Source: JBBROS01 sp965199595 (GTDB lineage: Bacteria; Pseudomonadota; Alphaproteobacteria; Acetobacterales; Acetobacteraceae). Taken from it: 64,000 nt of DNA. Position numbers and translations under genes: made by a program. Below the pieces are notes generated by a model, which had not been told where the DNA came from, ran no database searches, and was given only the letters and a program-made list of their open reading frames with translations. The DNA lies in NCBI GenBank assembly GCA_965199595.1, contig OZ241182.1, positions 930,001 to 994,000 of the forward strand, written 5' to 3'. Below are positions 50,570-59,570 of the stretch, piece by piece (the stretch's first letter is position 1; each line of letters starts with the position of its first letter).

Positions 50570-51067
50570 ATGAGCATGTCTGATACTCTGGATCTTGAGA
50601 ACACGCTGTATATGGACCTGAAGGATGGCCGGGTGGTCATCAAGCTGTTGCCGGAGCTGGCGCCGCAGCATGTGGAGCGGGTGAAGGCCCTGGCGCGCGA
50701 GGGGTTCTATGATGGGACCGTGTTCCATCGGGTGATCGAGGGGTTCATGGCGCAGGGTGGCGACCCGACCGGGACTGGTTCGGGCGGCAGCAAGCTGCCG
50801 GACCTGAAATCCGAGTTCACCACCAAGTCGAAGTTCCTGCGCGGGACGGTGGGTGCGGCGCGGACGGGCAACCCGCATAGTGCGAACAGCCAGTTCTACA
50901 TCATGTTCGAGCCGGCGCCGCACCTGGATGGACAGTACACCATCTGGGGGCAGGTGGTTGAGGGCATGGAGTTCATCGACAAGATCAAGCGTGGCAGCGG
51001 CGGGGGTGGGACGGTGAGCAATCCGGACAAGATCCTGAAGGCGCAGATCGCCGCCGACGCCGGATAG
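50570..51067 (+). CDS. ppiB: Peptidyl-prolyl cis-trans isomerase, cyclophilin type, cytoplasmic
   Basis: A 165-residue cyclophilin without a signal peptide, very similar to the gene before it over the whole domain (NTLYMDLKDGRVVI..., FHRVIEGFMAQGGDPTGTGS, NSQFYIMFEPAPHLDGQYTI). Tandem duplication with gain or loss of the export signal is likely. ATG 50570 has AGGAA nine bases upstream; an in-frame ATG two codons later is possible. Confidence 0.93.
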   Translation: MSMSDTLDLENTLYMDLKDGRVVIKLLPELAPQHVERVKALAREGFYDGTVFHRVIEGFMAQGGDPTGTGSGGSKLPDLKSEFTTKSKFLRGTVGAARTGNPHSANSQFYIMFEPAPHLDGQYTIWGQVVEGMEFIDKIKRGSGGGGTVSNPDKILKAQIAADAG

Positions 51068-51077
51068 TTTGCTTATT

Positions 51078-51101
51078 CCCGGGACATCGCTATGTCCCGG
51101 G
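51078..51101 (+). terminator. Stem-loop after ppiB, just before tRNA-Lys
   Basis: CCCGGGACAT-CGCT-ATGTCCCGGG, a 10-base perfect stem with a 4-base loop, starting 11 bases after the ppiB stop and ending four bases before the tRNA. No T tract; it could terminate ppiB or mark tRNA 5' processing. Confidence 0.6.
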
Positions 51102-51105
51102 GTAT

Positions 51106-51181
51106 GGGCCTGTAGCTCAGCTGGTAGAGCACGGGACTTTTAATCTTGTGGTCGTGGGTTCGAGTCCCACCGGGCCCACCA
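51106..51181 (+). tRNA. tRNA-Lys (anticodon UUU)
   Basis: A 76-base cloverleaf. The acceptor stem GGGCCTG pairs with CGGGCCC, the D arm is AGCTCAGCTGGTAGAGC, and the anticodon loop CTTTTAA has anticodon TTT, reading lysine codons. The T arm has GGTTCGAGTCC, and the 3' end ACCA is encoded. The next genes on both sides are on the same strand. Confidence 0.97.
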
Positions 51182-51348
51182 ATTCCTTCCGTTTTTTGGT
51201 ATCTTGCGCTGATGGCGGCTTGCCGCCGGGCCATCGGTGGGCGGGTTTGCCGGGTGCCGTAGCGTAACTTCGGGAACATTCGCGCTGCTCGCTGGTTACA
51301 GTCATGGTTTGATTGAGGGATCGAAACGTGCGGATCGGCGGGGGTGTC

Positions 51349-51798
51349 ATGGCAATTTGGATCAGGCTTGGCGGAGTTGTTGGCGGTGCCTTGCTGGCAT
51401 TGGGGCTGGCTGCGGTGCCGGTGTGGGCGGCGGGCTCCCGGAGTTTGGTGGAGCAGGTGCAGTATCGGGATCGCGACGGCGGGGACCGGTATGATCGCGG
51501 GGGCCAGTATGATCGTGGGGATCGTGGCGGTCAGTATGACCGTGGGGGCCAGTATGACCGGGGCGACCGTGGGGACCGCAGGGGTGGCGATGGCGGGCGG
51601 GCGCCGGGCGGCACCTACCTGCAGTCGTGCAGTGATGTCCGGCTACAGGGTTCGACCTTGCAGGCGATCTGCAGGGGGGACCGGGGGCGGCGGTTCGAGA
51701 CCTCGATCGACGTGAACCGTTGCCGGGGGGATATCGGCAACCAGTTCGGGACATTGACCTGCCAGGGCGTGCAGGGGCGGTCGCGCCGGGCTGAATAG
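51349..51798 (+). CDS. Exported CVNH (cyanovirin-N-like) domain protein with QYDRG repeats
   Basis: A 149-residue exported protein. A signal peptide (about residues 1-28, ending VWA) is followed by a hydrophilic repeat region with DRYDRG and QYDRG units (residues about 43-70), then a CVNH-type domain: TYLQSCSDVRLQGSTLQAIC and FETSIDVNRCRGDIGNQFG. CVNH domains bind mannose-type glycans in some members; function here is not known. ATG 51349 follows GGCGGGGG; a TTG at 51313 is an alternative. Confidence 0.82.
   Translation: MAIWIRLGGVVGGALLALGLAAVPVWAAGSRSLVEQVQYRDRDGGDRYDRGGQYDRGDRGGQYDRGGQYDRGDRGDRRGGDGGRAPGGTYLQSCSDVRLQGSTLQAICRGDRGRRFETSIDVNRCRGDIGNQFGTLTCQGVQGRSRRAE
51484..51580 (+). repeat. 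Imperfect tandem repeat coding QYDRG units
   Basis: Repeats of the form GGCCAGTATGAYCGYGGGG recur within the gene and code GGQYDRG-type units, in places followed by DR. Unit lengths are multiples of three, so length change keeps the frame. Confidence 0.75.
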
Positions 51799-52162
51799 GT
51801 GCGGTGAGGTCTCGGGGGCGTCGGTGACGGCGTCCGGCGGGCTGGTTAGCGCCGGGCGTCACCGGATCGGCTGGTGAAGCCGGAGGTGAGGATGAAATCG
51901 AGGGTGCCGGGTCAATTCTCGCTGGGTTGGGTTGATGTAGTCGGGACAGTGATCGCTGTCTCTGGATTACGGCGGGCGGCTTCGGGGATTTGGCACTATA
52001 TGTGCTGACAGCGCCGGGATTTCGGGTGTATATCATGGGGACGGCTGAGCTTTTCAGCCGGGGTCAGATTTTGCTCGAACCTGTGTCCGTGCCGGTCCCC
52101 CCACCTGGAAAGTCGAGATGCCTGGCGGTTCCGCCGGGTTCAAGCCAGTCAGGAGACAGGGC
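51799..52162 (+). promoter_or_regulatory. Leader region of the cold-shock gene with structured elements
   Basis: 364 bases without a gene. At 51822-51864 there is a compound stem: CGGTGACG/CGTCACCG outer (8 bases) and CCGGCG/CGCCGG inner (6 bases), likely terminating the CVNH gene. A promoter candidate is CTGACA (52005-52010), an 18-base gap, then TATATC (52029-52034). It overlaps a hairpin CGGCTGA-GCTTT-TCAGCCG (52032-52050). The leader would be about 120 bases, like the long 5' leaders of csp genes. No separate coding frame is convincing. Confidence 0.5.
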
Positions 52163-52369
52163 ATGGCGTCGGGTACAGTGAAGTGGTTCAATCCGCAGAA
52201 GGGTTTCGGGTTCATCGAGCCGAGCGACGGGTCCAAGGATGTGTTCGTGCATATCTCGGCTGTCGAGCGTGCCGGGTTGAGCACGTTGAACGAGGGCCAG
52301 CAGGTGAGCTTCGACCTTGAGCAGGGGCAGCAGGGCAAGGTGTCTGCCGCCAACCTCAAGGCGGCCTGA
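52163..52369 (+). CDS. Cold-shock protein (CspA family)
   Basis: A 68-residue single OB-fold protein that binds single-stranded RNA/DNA as an RNA chaperone. RNP1 KGFGFIEP and RNP2 VFVHISAV are intact; MASGTVKWFNPQKG at the start is typical. ATG 52163 has AGGAGA eight bases upstream. Its long structured leader and following terminator fit cold-induced, self-contained transcription. Confidence 0.95.
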   Translation: MASGTVKWFNPQKGFGFIEPSDGSKDVFVHISAVERAGLSTLNEGQQVSFDLEQGQQGKVSAANLKAA

Positions 52370-52376
52370 TCGGGTT

Positions 52377-52409
52377 GGGCGGCTCCTTCTGCGGGGCCGC
52401 CCTGCTTTT
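52377..52409 (+). terminator. Rho-independent terminator after the cold-shock gene
   Basis: GGGCGGC (52377-52383) pairs with GCCGCCC (52396-52402) around a 12-base loop, followed by TGCTTTTC. It begins eight bases after the csp stop. Confidence 0.8.
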
Positions 52410-52432
52410 CACGCGGGGTTTTGGGGGGGACT

Positions 52433-52639
52433 GTGGTGGCCGACCATAAATTCGCTGTTGGGGACCGGGTCTCGTTGATGCCGGACCGGTTGAACGCCAA
52501 TGTGCGCCCGGGGATCTATACGATCGTCAAGGCGTTGCCGCCGGCCGGGCTGGGGTGCCAGTACCGGGCGAAGAATGCGCTGGACAGCCATGAGCGGGTG
52601 CTGGACGAGGCGCAGCTGCGGAGCGCCAAGGGGATCTAG
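52433..52639 (+). CDS. Small conserved hypothetical protein (SH3-like fold possible)
   Basis: A 68-residue basic protein: KFAVGDRVSLMPDRLNANV, PGIYTIVKALPPAG and KNALDSHERVLDEAQL. The pattern GDRV...PGIYTIVKALP looks like a small beta-barrel (KOW/SH3-like). I recall similar small proteins in related alphaproteobacteria but no function. The start is GTG 52433 or 52436, preceded by GGGGGGGA. Confidence 0.7.
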   Translation: MVADHKFAVGDRVSLMPDRLNANVRPGIYTIVKALPPAGLGCQYRAKNALDSHERVLDEAQLRSAKGI

Positions 52640-52707
52640 TACTGCGCGCGGTTTTCCATGGGGCGGGATGCGTGCTAACAGCGGCGGCCGGAGGATGACG
52701 CGCCGCC

Positions 52708-53274
52708 ATGTTTGATTTCGCCTGGTCTGAAATAGCCCTGGTTGGCGTGGTCGCGCTGATCGCGATCGGGCCGAAGGATCTGCCGGTTGCCATCAAGACG
52801 GTGGCGGAGCTGGTGAAGAAGGCGCGGCGCATGGCCGGCGAGTTCCAGACCCATGTCGACGAGATGGTGAAGGAGGCGAACCTGCACGAGGTTCGCGACA
52901 CCTTCGACGACCTGCGGCGGATGGACATCAAGGGCAAGATCCTGAGCGCCGTGGACGGCGATGGGACGCTGCGCAAGACGATTGCGGACCGGCCGTTCGA
53001 CATTCATCCGGCGCCGCCGCCGGTGCCGGTGCCTGACAGCCCGGCGGCTGACGCGCTGACCGAGGCGGTGGTGGCGGAGCGGCCGGAACTGGCGATGGGT
53101 GCGCTGCCGGAGGAGCCTGCCTTGCCGCTGGAGCCGCAGGGGCCGCCCTCGTTCATCCCGCCGTCCATTGCGGCCGGGGGGCTGCCGGTGCCGCCGCCGC
53201 CGCCGCCGGCTTTCGTGCCGCCTGCGGCGGTGGCCGCGGTGGCGGGGGCGCGGCGTTCCTCGCCGTTCGCCTGA
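52708..53274 (+). CDS. tatB: Sec-independent protein translocase TatB
   Basis: A 188-residue Tat component. One N-terminal membrane helix (FDFAWSEIALVGVVALIAIG, residues 2-21), the hinge GPKDLP and an amphipathic helix (VAIKTVAELVKKARRMAG), then a long helical and proline-rich tail (VPPPPPPAFVPP-type). It works with TatC, which follows after 33 bases; no tatA is adjacent, so TatA must be encoded elsewhere. Relevant to the Tat-type signal seen on the OpgG/D protein. Confidence 0.92.
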   Translation: MFDFAWSEIALVGVVALIAIGPKDLPVAIKTVAELVKKARRMAGEFQTHVDEMVKEANLHEVRDTFDDLRRMDIKGKILSAVDGDGTLRKTIADRPFDIHPAPPPVPVPDSPAADALTEAVVAERPELAMGALPEEPALPLEPQGPPSFIPPSIAAGGLPVPPPPPPAFVPPAAVAAVAGARRSSPFA

Positions 53275-53307
53275 TCTTTCAGTTCGGCCTGGTTCGGGAA
53301 ACATCGA

Positions 53308-54093
53308 GTGGCAGACGTGACGCAGGCTGACGAGATCAACGACAAGCCGATGCCGTTGCTGGACCATCTGATCGAGTTGCGGCGGCGGCTGCTGTGGTCT
53401 GCGGTGGCGTTCATCGTGTGCTTTGCCGTGTGCTACCATTTCAGCGAGCAGATCTATTCGTTCCTGGTGCAGCCGCTGGCGAATATCCTTCGCACGCGGG
53501 GGGATAACCGGCGGCTGATCTTCACCGAGCTGACCGAGGCGTTCTTCACGTATCTGAAGGTGGCGTTCTTCGGAGCGGCGTTCATCTCGTTCCCGGTGGT
53601 GGCGAGCCAGGTTTATCTGTTCGTGGCGCCGGGGCTGTACCGGAGCGAGAAGCGGGCGTTCCTGCCGTTCCTGCTGGCGACGCCGTTCCTGTTCGTGGCG
53701 GGTGCCTGCCTGGCCTACTACTTCGTGTTCCCGGCGGCCTGGAGCTTCTTCCTGTCGTTCGAGTCCTCGAACGGGGCGGGCGGGTTGCCGGTGCAGCTGG
53801 AGGCCAAGGTCAGTGAGTACCTGAGCCTGGTGATGAAGCTGATCTTTGCGTTCGGGGTGGCGTTCCAGTTGCCGGTGCTGCTGACCCTGCTGGCGAAGGT
53901 GGGGATCGTCAGTTCCAAGAGCCTCAAGCGGTACCGGCGTTATGCCTATGTGGGGATGTTCATCGTGGCGGCGATCATCACGCCGCCGGATGTCATTACG
54001 CAGACCGGGTTGGCGATACCGTTGATCCTGCTGTTCGAGATCTCGATCATCACGGCGGGGATGGTGGAGAAGAAAGTGGTCGAGGACGTCTGA
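53308..54093 (+). CDS. tatC: Sec-independent protein translocase TatC
   Basis: A 261-residue six-helix membrane protein, the twin-arginine signal receptor. MPLLDHLIELRRRLLWS at residues 11-27 is the conserved N-terminal motif; FTYLKVAFFGAAFISFPVV and FAFGVAFQLPVLLTLLAKVG follow. GTG start 53308. The stop TGA overlaps serS by one base (TGATG). Confidence 0.96.
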   Translation: MADVTQADEINDKPMPLLDHLIELRRRLLWSAVAFIVCFAVCYHFSEQIYSFLVQPLANILRTRGDNRRLIFTELTEAFFTYLKVAFFGAAFISFPVVASQVYLFVAPGLYRSEKRAFLPFLLATPFLFVAGACLAYYFVFPAAWSFFLSFESSNGAGGLPVQLEAKVSEYLSLVMKLIFAFGVAFQLPVLLTLLAKVGIVSSKSLKRYRRYAYVGMFIVAAIITPPDVITQTGLAIPLILLFEISIITAGMVEKKVVEDV

Positions 54094-55361
54094 TGCACGA
54101 CTTGCGGGCGTTGCGGGCGGATCCTGCCGGGTTCGATGCGGCCTTGGCCCGGCGAGGGCTGGCGCCGGTGGCGGCGCGGGTGGTGGCGCTGGATGGCGAG
54201 CGGCGGGCGGCGCTGGCGGCGGCGCAGGAGGCGCAGGGGCGGCGGAACGGGCTGGCCAGGGCGATCGGGGCGGGCAAGCGGCAGGGGTCCGATACCGCGG
54301 CGCTGGAGGCGGAGGCGACGGGGCTGCGGGACAGCATGGCGGCGCTGGAGCAGCGGGCGGCGGAGCTGGACGGGATGGTGCGGGGTGCGCTCGAGGTGCT
54401 GCCGAACGCGCTGGATGCATCGGTGCCGGATGGGGCGGATGAGAGTGCCAATGTGGTGCTCAAAACTGGGGGGGTGGTTCGGGAGCCCGGGTTTGCGGCG
54501 AAGGAGCATTTTGAACTCGGCGAGGCGCTGGGGCTGATGCTGTTCGAGGCGGCGGCGCGGATGAGTGGCGCGCGGTTCACCATCCTGCGGGGCGGGCTGG
54601 CGCGGCTGGAGCGGGGCTTGGGGCAGTATATGCTGGATCTGCATACCTCGGCGCATGGGTATGTGGAGACGCAGGTGCCGCTGCTGGTGAACGATGCTGC
54701 GGCCTATGGGACGGACAAGCTGCCGAAATTTGCCGAGGACCTGTTCCGGACGACGGATGGGCGGTGGTTGATCCCGACGGCGGAGGTGCCGCTGACAAGC
54801 CTGGTGATGGACCAGGTGGTGCCGGAGGCTTCGCTGCCGATGCGGGTGACGGCGTTGAGCGAGTGTTTCCGGAGCGAGGCCGGGTCGGCGGGGCGGGATA
54901 CGCGGGGGATGTTGCGGCAGCATCAGTTCCGGAAGGTGGAGCTGGTGAGCGTGGTGCGGCCCGAGGACAGCGAGGCGGAGCACGAGCGGATGACGTGCTG
55001 TGCGGAGGCGGTGCTGGATGGGCTGGGGCTGGCGTGGCGGCGGATCGTGCTGTGTGCCGGGGATACCGGGTTCGGGGCGGCGAAGACGTATGACCTGGAG
55101 GTCTGGCTGCCGGGTCAGCGGGCGTGGCGGGAGATTTCCTCGTGTTCGAACACGCGGGGGTTTCAGGCGCGGCGGATGAATGCGCGGATGCGGGGGGCGG
55201 ATGGCAAGGTGGCGGGGGCGGTGCATACGCTGAACGGGTCGGGCGTGGCGGTGGGGCGGGCGTTGATTGCTGTCATGGAGACGTATCAGCGGGCGGATGG
55301 GGGGATCGAGGTGCCGGCGGTGCTGCTGCCCTACATGGGTGGGGTTTCGATGATCTCCTGA
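54093..55361 (+). CDS. serS: Seryl-tRNA synthetase
   Basis: Class II aminoacyl-tRNA synthetase of 422 residues. The N-terminal coiled-coil arm (residues about 25-105, alanine/glutamate/arginine-rich) grips tRNA-Ser. The catalytic domain shows motif 2 (ECFRSEAGSAGRDTRGMLRQ with arginine) and motif 3 (NGSGVAVGRALIAVMETYQ). Coupled to tatC. Confidence 0.96.
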   Translation: MHDLRALRADPAGFDAALARRGLAPVAARVVALDGERRAALAAAQEAQGRRNGLARAIGAGKRQGSDTAALEAEATGLRDSMAALEQRAAELDGMVRGALEVLPNALDASVPDGADESANVVLKTGGVVREPGFAAKEHFELGEALGLMLFEAAARMSGARFTILRGGLARLERGLGQYMLDLHTSAHGYVETQVPLLVNDAAAYGTDKLPKFAEDLFRTTDGRWLIPTAEVPLTSLVMDQVVPEASLPMRVTALSECFRSEAGSAGRDTRGMLRQHQFRKVELVSVVRPEDSEAEHERMTCCAEAVLDGLGLAWRRIVLCAGDTGFGAAKTYDLEVWLPGQRAWREISSCSNTRGFQARRMNARMRGADGKVAGAVHTLNGSGVAVGRALIAVMETYQRADGGIEVPAVLLPYMGGVSMIS

Positions 55362-55373
55362 CGGGACGTGGGT

Positions 55374-56732
<1,359 letters not shown>

Positions 56733-56865
56733 CAATCGGTCTCCTGCTCAGTCCCGGGGGACGGGCGGGAGTTTAGGCATGGGGGGCCGGGGTGTCGACT
56801 GATGCGGGTTGTGCCCGCGCCCGAACCGGGTGATGGGGTGTATTCGGATGACTTGGGGGTTTGTG

Positions 56866-57780
56866 ATGCAAGACGATGATCTGCGGGCTTCGACCAACAT
56901 CGAGGACCGGCGCGGCCAGGGTGGCGGCGGCATGGGCGGGGCGGCCAAGGGCGGGCTGGGGATCGGGGCGATCGTGGTGCTGAGCCTGATCGGCTGGGCC
57001 ACGGGGATTGATCCGCGGGTGCTGATCGGCGGGGCCGAGATGGTGACGGGGGCCGGGCAGCCGCAGCAGACGCAGAGCCAGATGCAGCAGGCGGGGGGGC
57101 AGCCGGGGCGCCAGGGGGCTCCGACCGATCAGCAGGGCAACTTCGTGGCGCGGGTGCTGGGCGAGACCGAGGATGTGTGGACGCAGATCCTGCCGCAGCA
57201 GGCGAACAGGCAGTATGTGAAGCCGGTTCTGGTGCTGTATTCCGGCGTGACGCAGTCCGGCTGCGGCGCGGCGCAGTCGGCGATGGGGCCGTTCTATTGT
57301 CCCGAGGACCAGAAGCTTTACCTGGACACGTCGTTCTTCCAGGACATGCAGAGGAAGATGGGGGGCGGCGGGGACTTCGCCTATGCCTATGTGATCGCGC
57401 ATGAGGTGGGGCACCACGTGCAGAACCTGCTGGGGATGCTGCCGAAGATCCAGCAGGCCGAGGCGGTGGCCCGGCAGCAGGGGGACCGGGGGACGGCGAA
57501 CAACCTTTCGGTGCGGACGGAGCTGATGGCGGATTGCCTCGCGGGGGTCTGGGCCAACCAGATGAACAGGCGGCACCGGAACATCGACGAGAGCGACGTG
57601 CGGGAGGCGGTGGCGACGGCCTCGGCCATTGGCGACGACCGGTTGCAGCAGCAGGCGGGGCGGAGTGCCATCGTGCCGGACAGCTTCACGCATGGCAGCT
57701 CGGCGCAGCGGGTGCAGTGGCTGACGACCGGGTTGCGGCAGGGGACGGTGCAGGCCTGCGATACGTTCCGGCCGCAGTAG
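56866..57780 (+). CDS. YpfJ-family neutral zinc metallopeptidase
   Basis: A 304-residue membrane-anchored metallopeptidase. An acidic N-terminus, then a glycine-rich stretch and one membrane helix (LGIGAIVVLSLIGWATG, residues about 32-48). A low-complexity Gln/Gly linker precedes the catalytic domain with HEVGHHVQ (HExxH) near residue 178 and ELMADCLAGVWAN carrying the third ligand region. Substrates unknown. ATG 56866; longer in-frame starts are possible. Confidence 0.88.
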   Translation: MQDDDLRASTNIEDRRGQGGGGMGGAAKGGLGIGAIVVLSLIGWATGIDPRVLIGGAEMVTGAGQPQQTQSQMQQAGGQPGRQGAPTDQQGNFVARVLGETEDVWTQILPQQANRQYVKPVLVLYSGVTQSGCGAAQSAMGPFYCPEDQKLYLDTSFFQDMQRKMGGGGDFAYAYVIAHEVGHHVQNLLGMLPKIQQAEAVARQQGDRGTANNLSVRTELMADCLAGVWANQMNRRHRNIDESDVREAVATASAIGDDRLQQQAGRSAIVPDSFTHGSSAQRVQWLTTGLRQGTVQACDTFRPQ

Positions 57781-57871
57781 GGCCATCCCGGCCGGGCGGC
57801 GCGGGGCGGGTGCCGCCGCGTGCCTGCCCGTGCCTGGCAGCGGTCATCCGGTGCCTCAGTCGGGGTGTAGG

Positions 57872-58066
57872 TCAGTCGGGGGGCAGGAGGATCGCCAGCA
57901 GGCAGTCCGCCGCGAGCAGGCCGGCCAGGATGAAGCAGGTCACGCGGATCCAGGGCCTGGAGACCAGCAGGCCGGTGAGCGTGATCATTGCCGCGACCGC
58001 CAGGGTGACGGGCCAGAACAGCGCCCCTGCCAGTATGATCGCGAGGGGCAGGGGGATGCTGATCAT
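57872..58066 (-). CDS. Small membrane protein (hypothetical)
   Basis: A 64-residue protein that is almost entirely hydrophobic: helix 1 about residues 5-33 and helix 2 about 41-61 with a short RPWIR loop. ATG 58066 has a purine run (GGCAAC) upstream but no strong Shine-Dalgarno. Two-helix small membrane proteins are common and hard to place; kept because the hydrophobic pattern is consistent through the frame. Confidence 0.5.
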   Translation of the reverse strand: MISIPLPLAIILAGALFWPVTLAVAAMITLTGLLVSRPWIRVTCFILAGLLAADCLLAILLPPD

Positions 58067-58189
58067 GCTGGTTGCCGATCCTCGGTGGTTCGTGGGTCTG
58101 CCGCCATCATGCATCGGTCTTGCCGTGTTTGCGCATTGGAACAGGCGGGTGGCCGGGCTCCGCTTGTCTGGTGCCGGTGACTGGCACAT

Positions 58190-58429
58190 ATGGCAGGGAT
58201 GGATGCGAACGACACACAGGCTGGCGCCTTCGGCCTTTCGGTGAATGGCGGGGCGATGCGGCTGCCGCCAGGGACGGGTGTTGCCGGGTTGCTGGAGCGG
58301 CTGGGGCTTGATGCGCGCAAGGTGGCGGTGGAGCTGAACGAGGCGATCGTGCCGCGCTCGACCTATGACGCGGCCGTGCTGCGGGAGGGCGACTGTGTCG
58401 AGATCGTTCATTTCATTGGCGGAGGCTAG
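58190..58429 (+). CDS. thiS: Sulfur carrier protein ThiS
   Basis: Ubiquitin-like carrier of 79 residues that delivers sulfur for the thiazole of thiamine. It ends in the required HFIGGG (di-glycine) and has VNGGAMRLPPGT at the start of the fold and VAVELNEAIVPRS in the middle. ATG 58190; ATG 58199 is equally open. The adenylyltransferase that would charge it is either the moeB-like gene at 23420 or one elsewhere. thiG follows five bases downstream. Confidence 0.9.
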   Translation: MAGMDANDTQAGAFGLSVNGGAMRLPPGTGVAGLLERLGLDARKVAVELNEAIVPRSTYDAAVLREGDCVEIVHFIGGG

Positions 58430-58433
58430 GCGC

Positions 58434-59225
58434 ATGGACGGGTTCGTGGGGACGGATGACGGCTGGACCGTGGCGGGGCGGTCGTTCCGGTCGCGGCTGA
58501 TCGTGGGGACCGGGAAGTACAAGGACCTGGTGGAGACCGCGGCGGCGATCGAGGCATCGGGGGCGGAGATCGTGACCGTTGCGGTGCGCCGGGTCAATCT
58601 GTCGGACCCGGGGGCGCCGATGCTGCAGGATCATGTGGATCCCAAGCGGTATACGTACCTGCCCAATACGGCGGGGTGCCACACGGCCAGCGAGGCGGTG
58701 CGGACGCTGCGGCTGGCGCGGGAGGCTGGGGGGTGGAACCTGGTCAAGCTCGAGGTGCTGGGGCCGCCGCCGCATCTGTATCCCGACATGGCGGCGACGT
58801 TCGAGGCGGCGGAGGCGCTGCTGAAGGATGGGTTCGAGGTCATGGTGTATTGCGCCGATGACCCGGTGGCGGCCAAGCGGCTGGAGGCGATGGGGTGTGT
58901 CGCCATCATGCCGCTGGGGGCGCCGATCGGGTCGGGGCTCGGCATCCAGAACCCGGCGATGCTGTCGATGCTGATCGAGCAGGCCGGGGTGCCGCTGCTG
59001 GTGGATGCCGGGGTGGGGACGGCTTCGGATGCGGCGATCGCGATGGAGCTTGGGTGCACGGCGGTGCTGCTGAACTCGGCGATCGCGCATGCCAAGGACC
59101 CGATCCGGATGGCGCGGGCGATGAAGGCGGCGGTGGAGGCGGGGCGGCTGGCCTATCTGGCGGGGCGGATGCCGCGGCGGATGGGGGCGGATCCTTCGAG
59201 CCCGCTGGCGGGTTTGATCCGGTAG
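58434..59225 (+). CDS. thiG: Thiazole synthase ThiG
   Basis: Forms the thiazole phosphate from DXP, dehydroglycine and ThiS-thiocarboxylate. 263 residues with the TIM-barrel pattern: RLIVGTGKY near residues 21-29, the Schiff-base lysine Lys105 in NLVKLEVLG, MPLGAPIGSGLGI and VDAGVGTASDAAIAMELG. ATG 58434 has GGAGG eight bases upstream. Note that its substrate DXP is the product of Dxs. Confidence 0.96.
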   Translation: MDGFVGTDDGWTVAGRSFRSRLIVGTGKYKDLVETAAAIEASGAEIVTVAVRRVNLSDPGAPMLQDHVDPKRYTYLPNTAGCHTASEAVRTLRLAREAGGWNLVKLEVLGPPPHLYPDMAATFEAAEALLKDGFEVMVYCADDPVAAKRLEAMGCVAIMPLGAPIGSGLGIQNPAMLSMLIEQAGVPLLVDAGVGTASDAAIAMELGCTAVLLNSAIAHAKDPIRMARAMKAAVEAGRLAYLAGRMPRRMGADPSSPLAGLIR

Positions 59226-59270
59226 GACCGGCGTTCGGCCCGGGGGTTCGGGTTCACCGATTCGTTACGT

Positions 59271-59297
59271 AACGGCGCCGTGTTTGGCGCCGTTTTC
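59271..59297 (+). terminator. Rho-independent terminator after thiG
   Basis: A 9-base perfect stem AACGGCGCC / GGCGCCGTT with loop GTGTTT, followed by TTC. A 12-base palindrome CGTTACGTAACG (59263-59274) overlaps its left side. Confidence 0.8.
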
Positions 59298-59455
59298 GTG
59301 TCTGACAGCATTATTTAATTTGCATATAGATTTACTGAATTCGGTAAGTGAACAATCGTTCGCATCAGGGTGAAGCTGTTTATCGAGAAACGATCGTTGC
59401 AATCTGTTGATGTGCCTTGATCTGGCCTTGTTCGGTGCTCCATCTATGTTCCCAT

Positions 59456-59484
59456 CGCATAAACCTTTCATAAAGGTTTGTGCG
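59456..59484. repeat. 13-base inverted repeat upstream of rlpA
   Basis: CGCATAAACCTTT-CAT-AAAGGTTTGTGCG: 12 Watson-Crick pairs and one G-T pair around a 3-base loop. It could be an operator, an attenuator hairpin or a terminator; no T run follows. Confidence 0.65.
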
Positions 59485-59570
59485 ACTAGGATGGGTTGTC
59501 GGATTTAGTGCTTGATCTCTGCGTCCGAGAACGGCATCAAGCTTTCATGAGCACTGCAACGAGGTTCCGG

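Larger units (their letters stand above)
59226..59570. other. A+T-rich intergenic region before rlpA
   Basis: 345 bases without a convincing gene. Contents: the thiG terminator, then about 200 bases visibly poorer in G+C than the surroundings. A hairpin at 59456-59484 ends about 85 bases before the rlpA start. A 68-codon minus-strand frame here has no homologue or ribosome-binding site and is probably chance. Confidence 0.5.

Noticed and set aside
58067..58189. Possible TPP riboswitch upstream of thiS-thiG
   Set aside because: No conserved THI-box segments such as CTGAGA with the downstream ACCTGA-type element are visible.
59265..59471. 68-codon minus-strand frame in the rlpA upstream gap
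   Set aside because: Covers a terminator, has no recognisable motif and no start signal.
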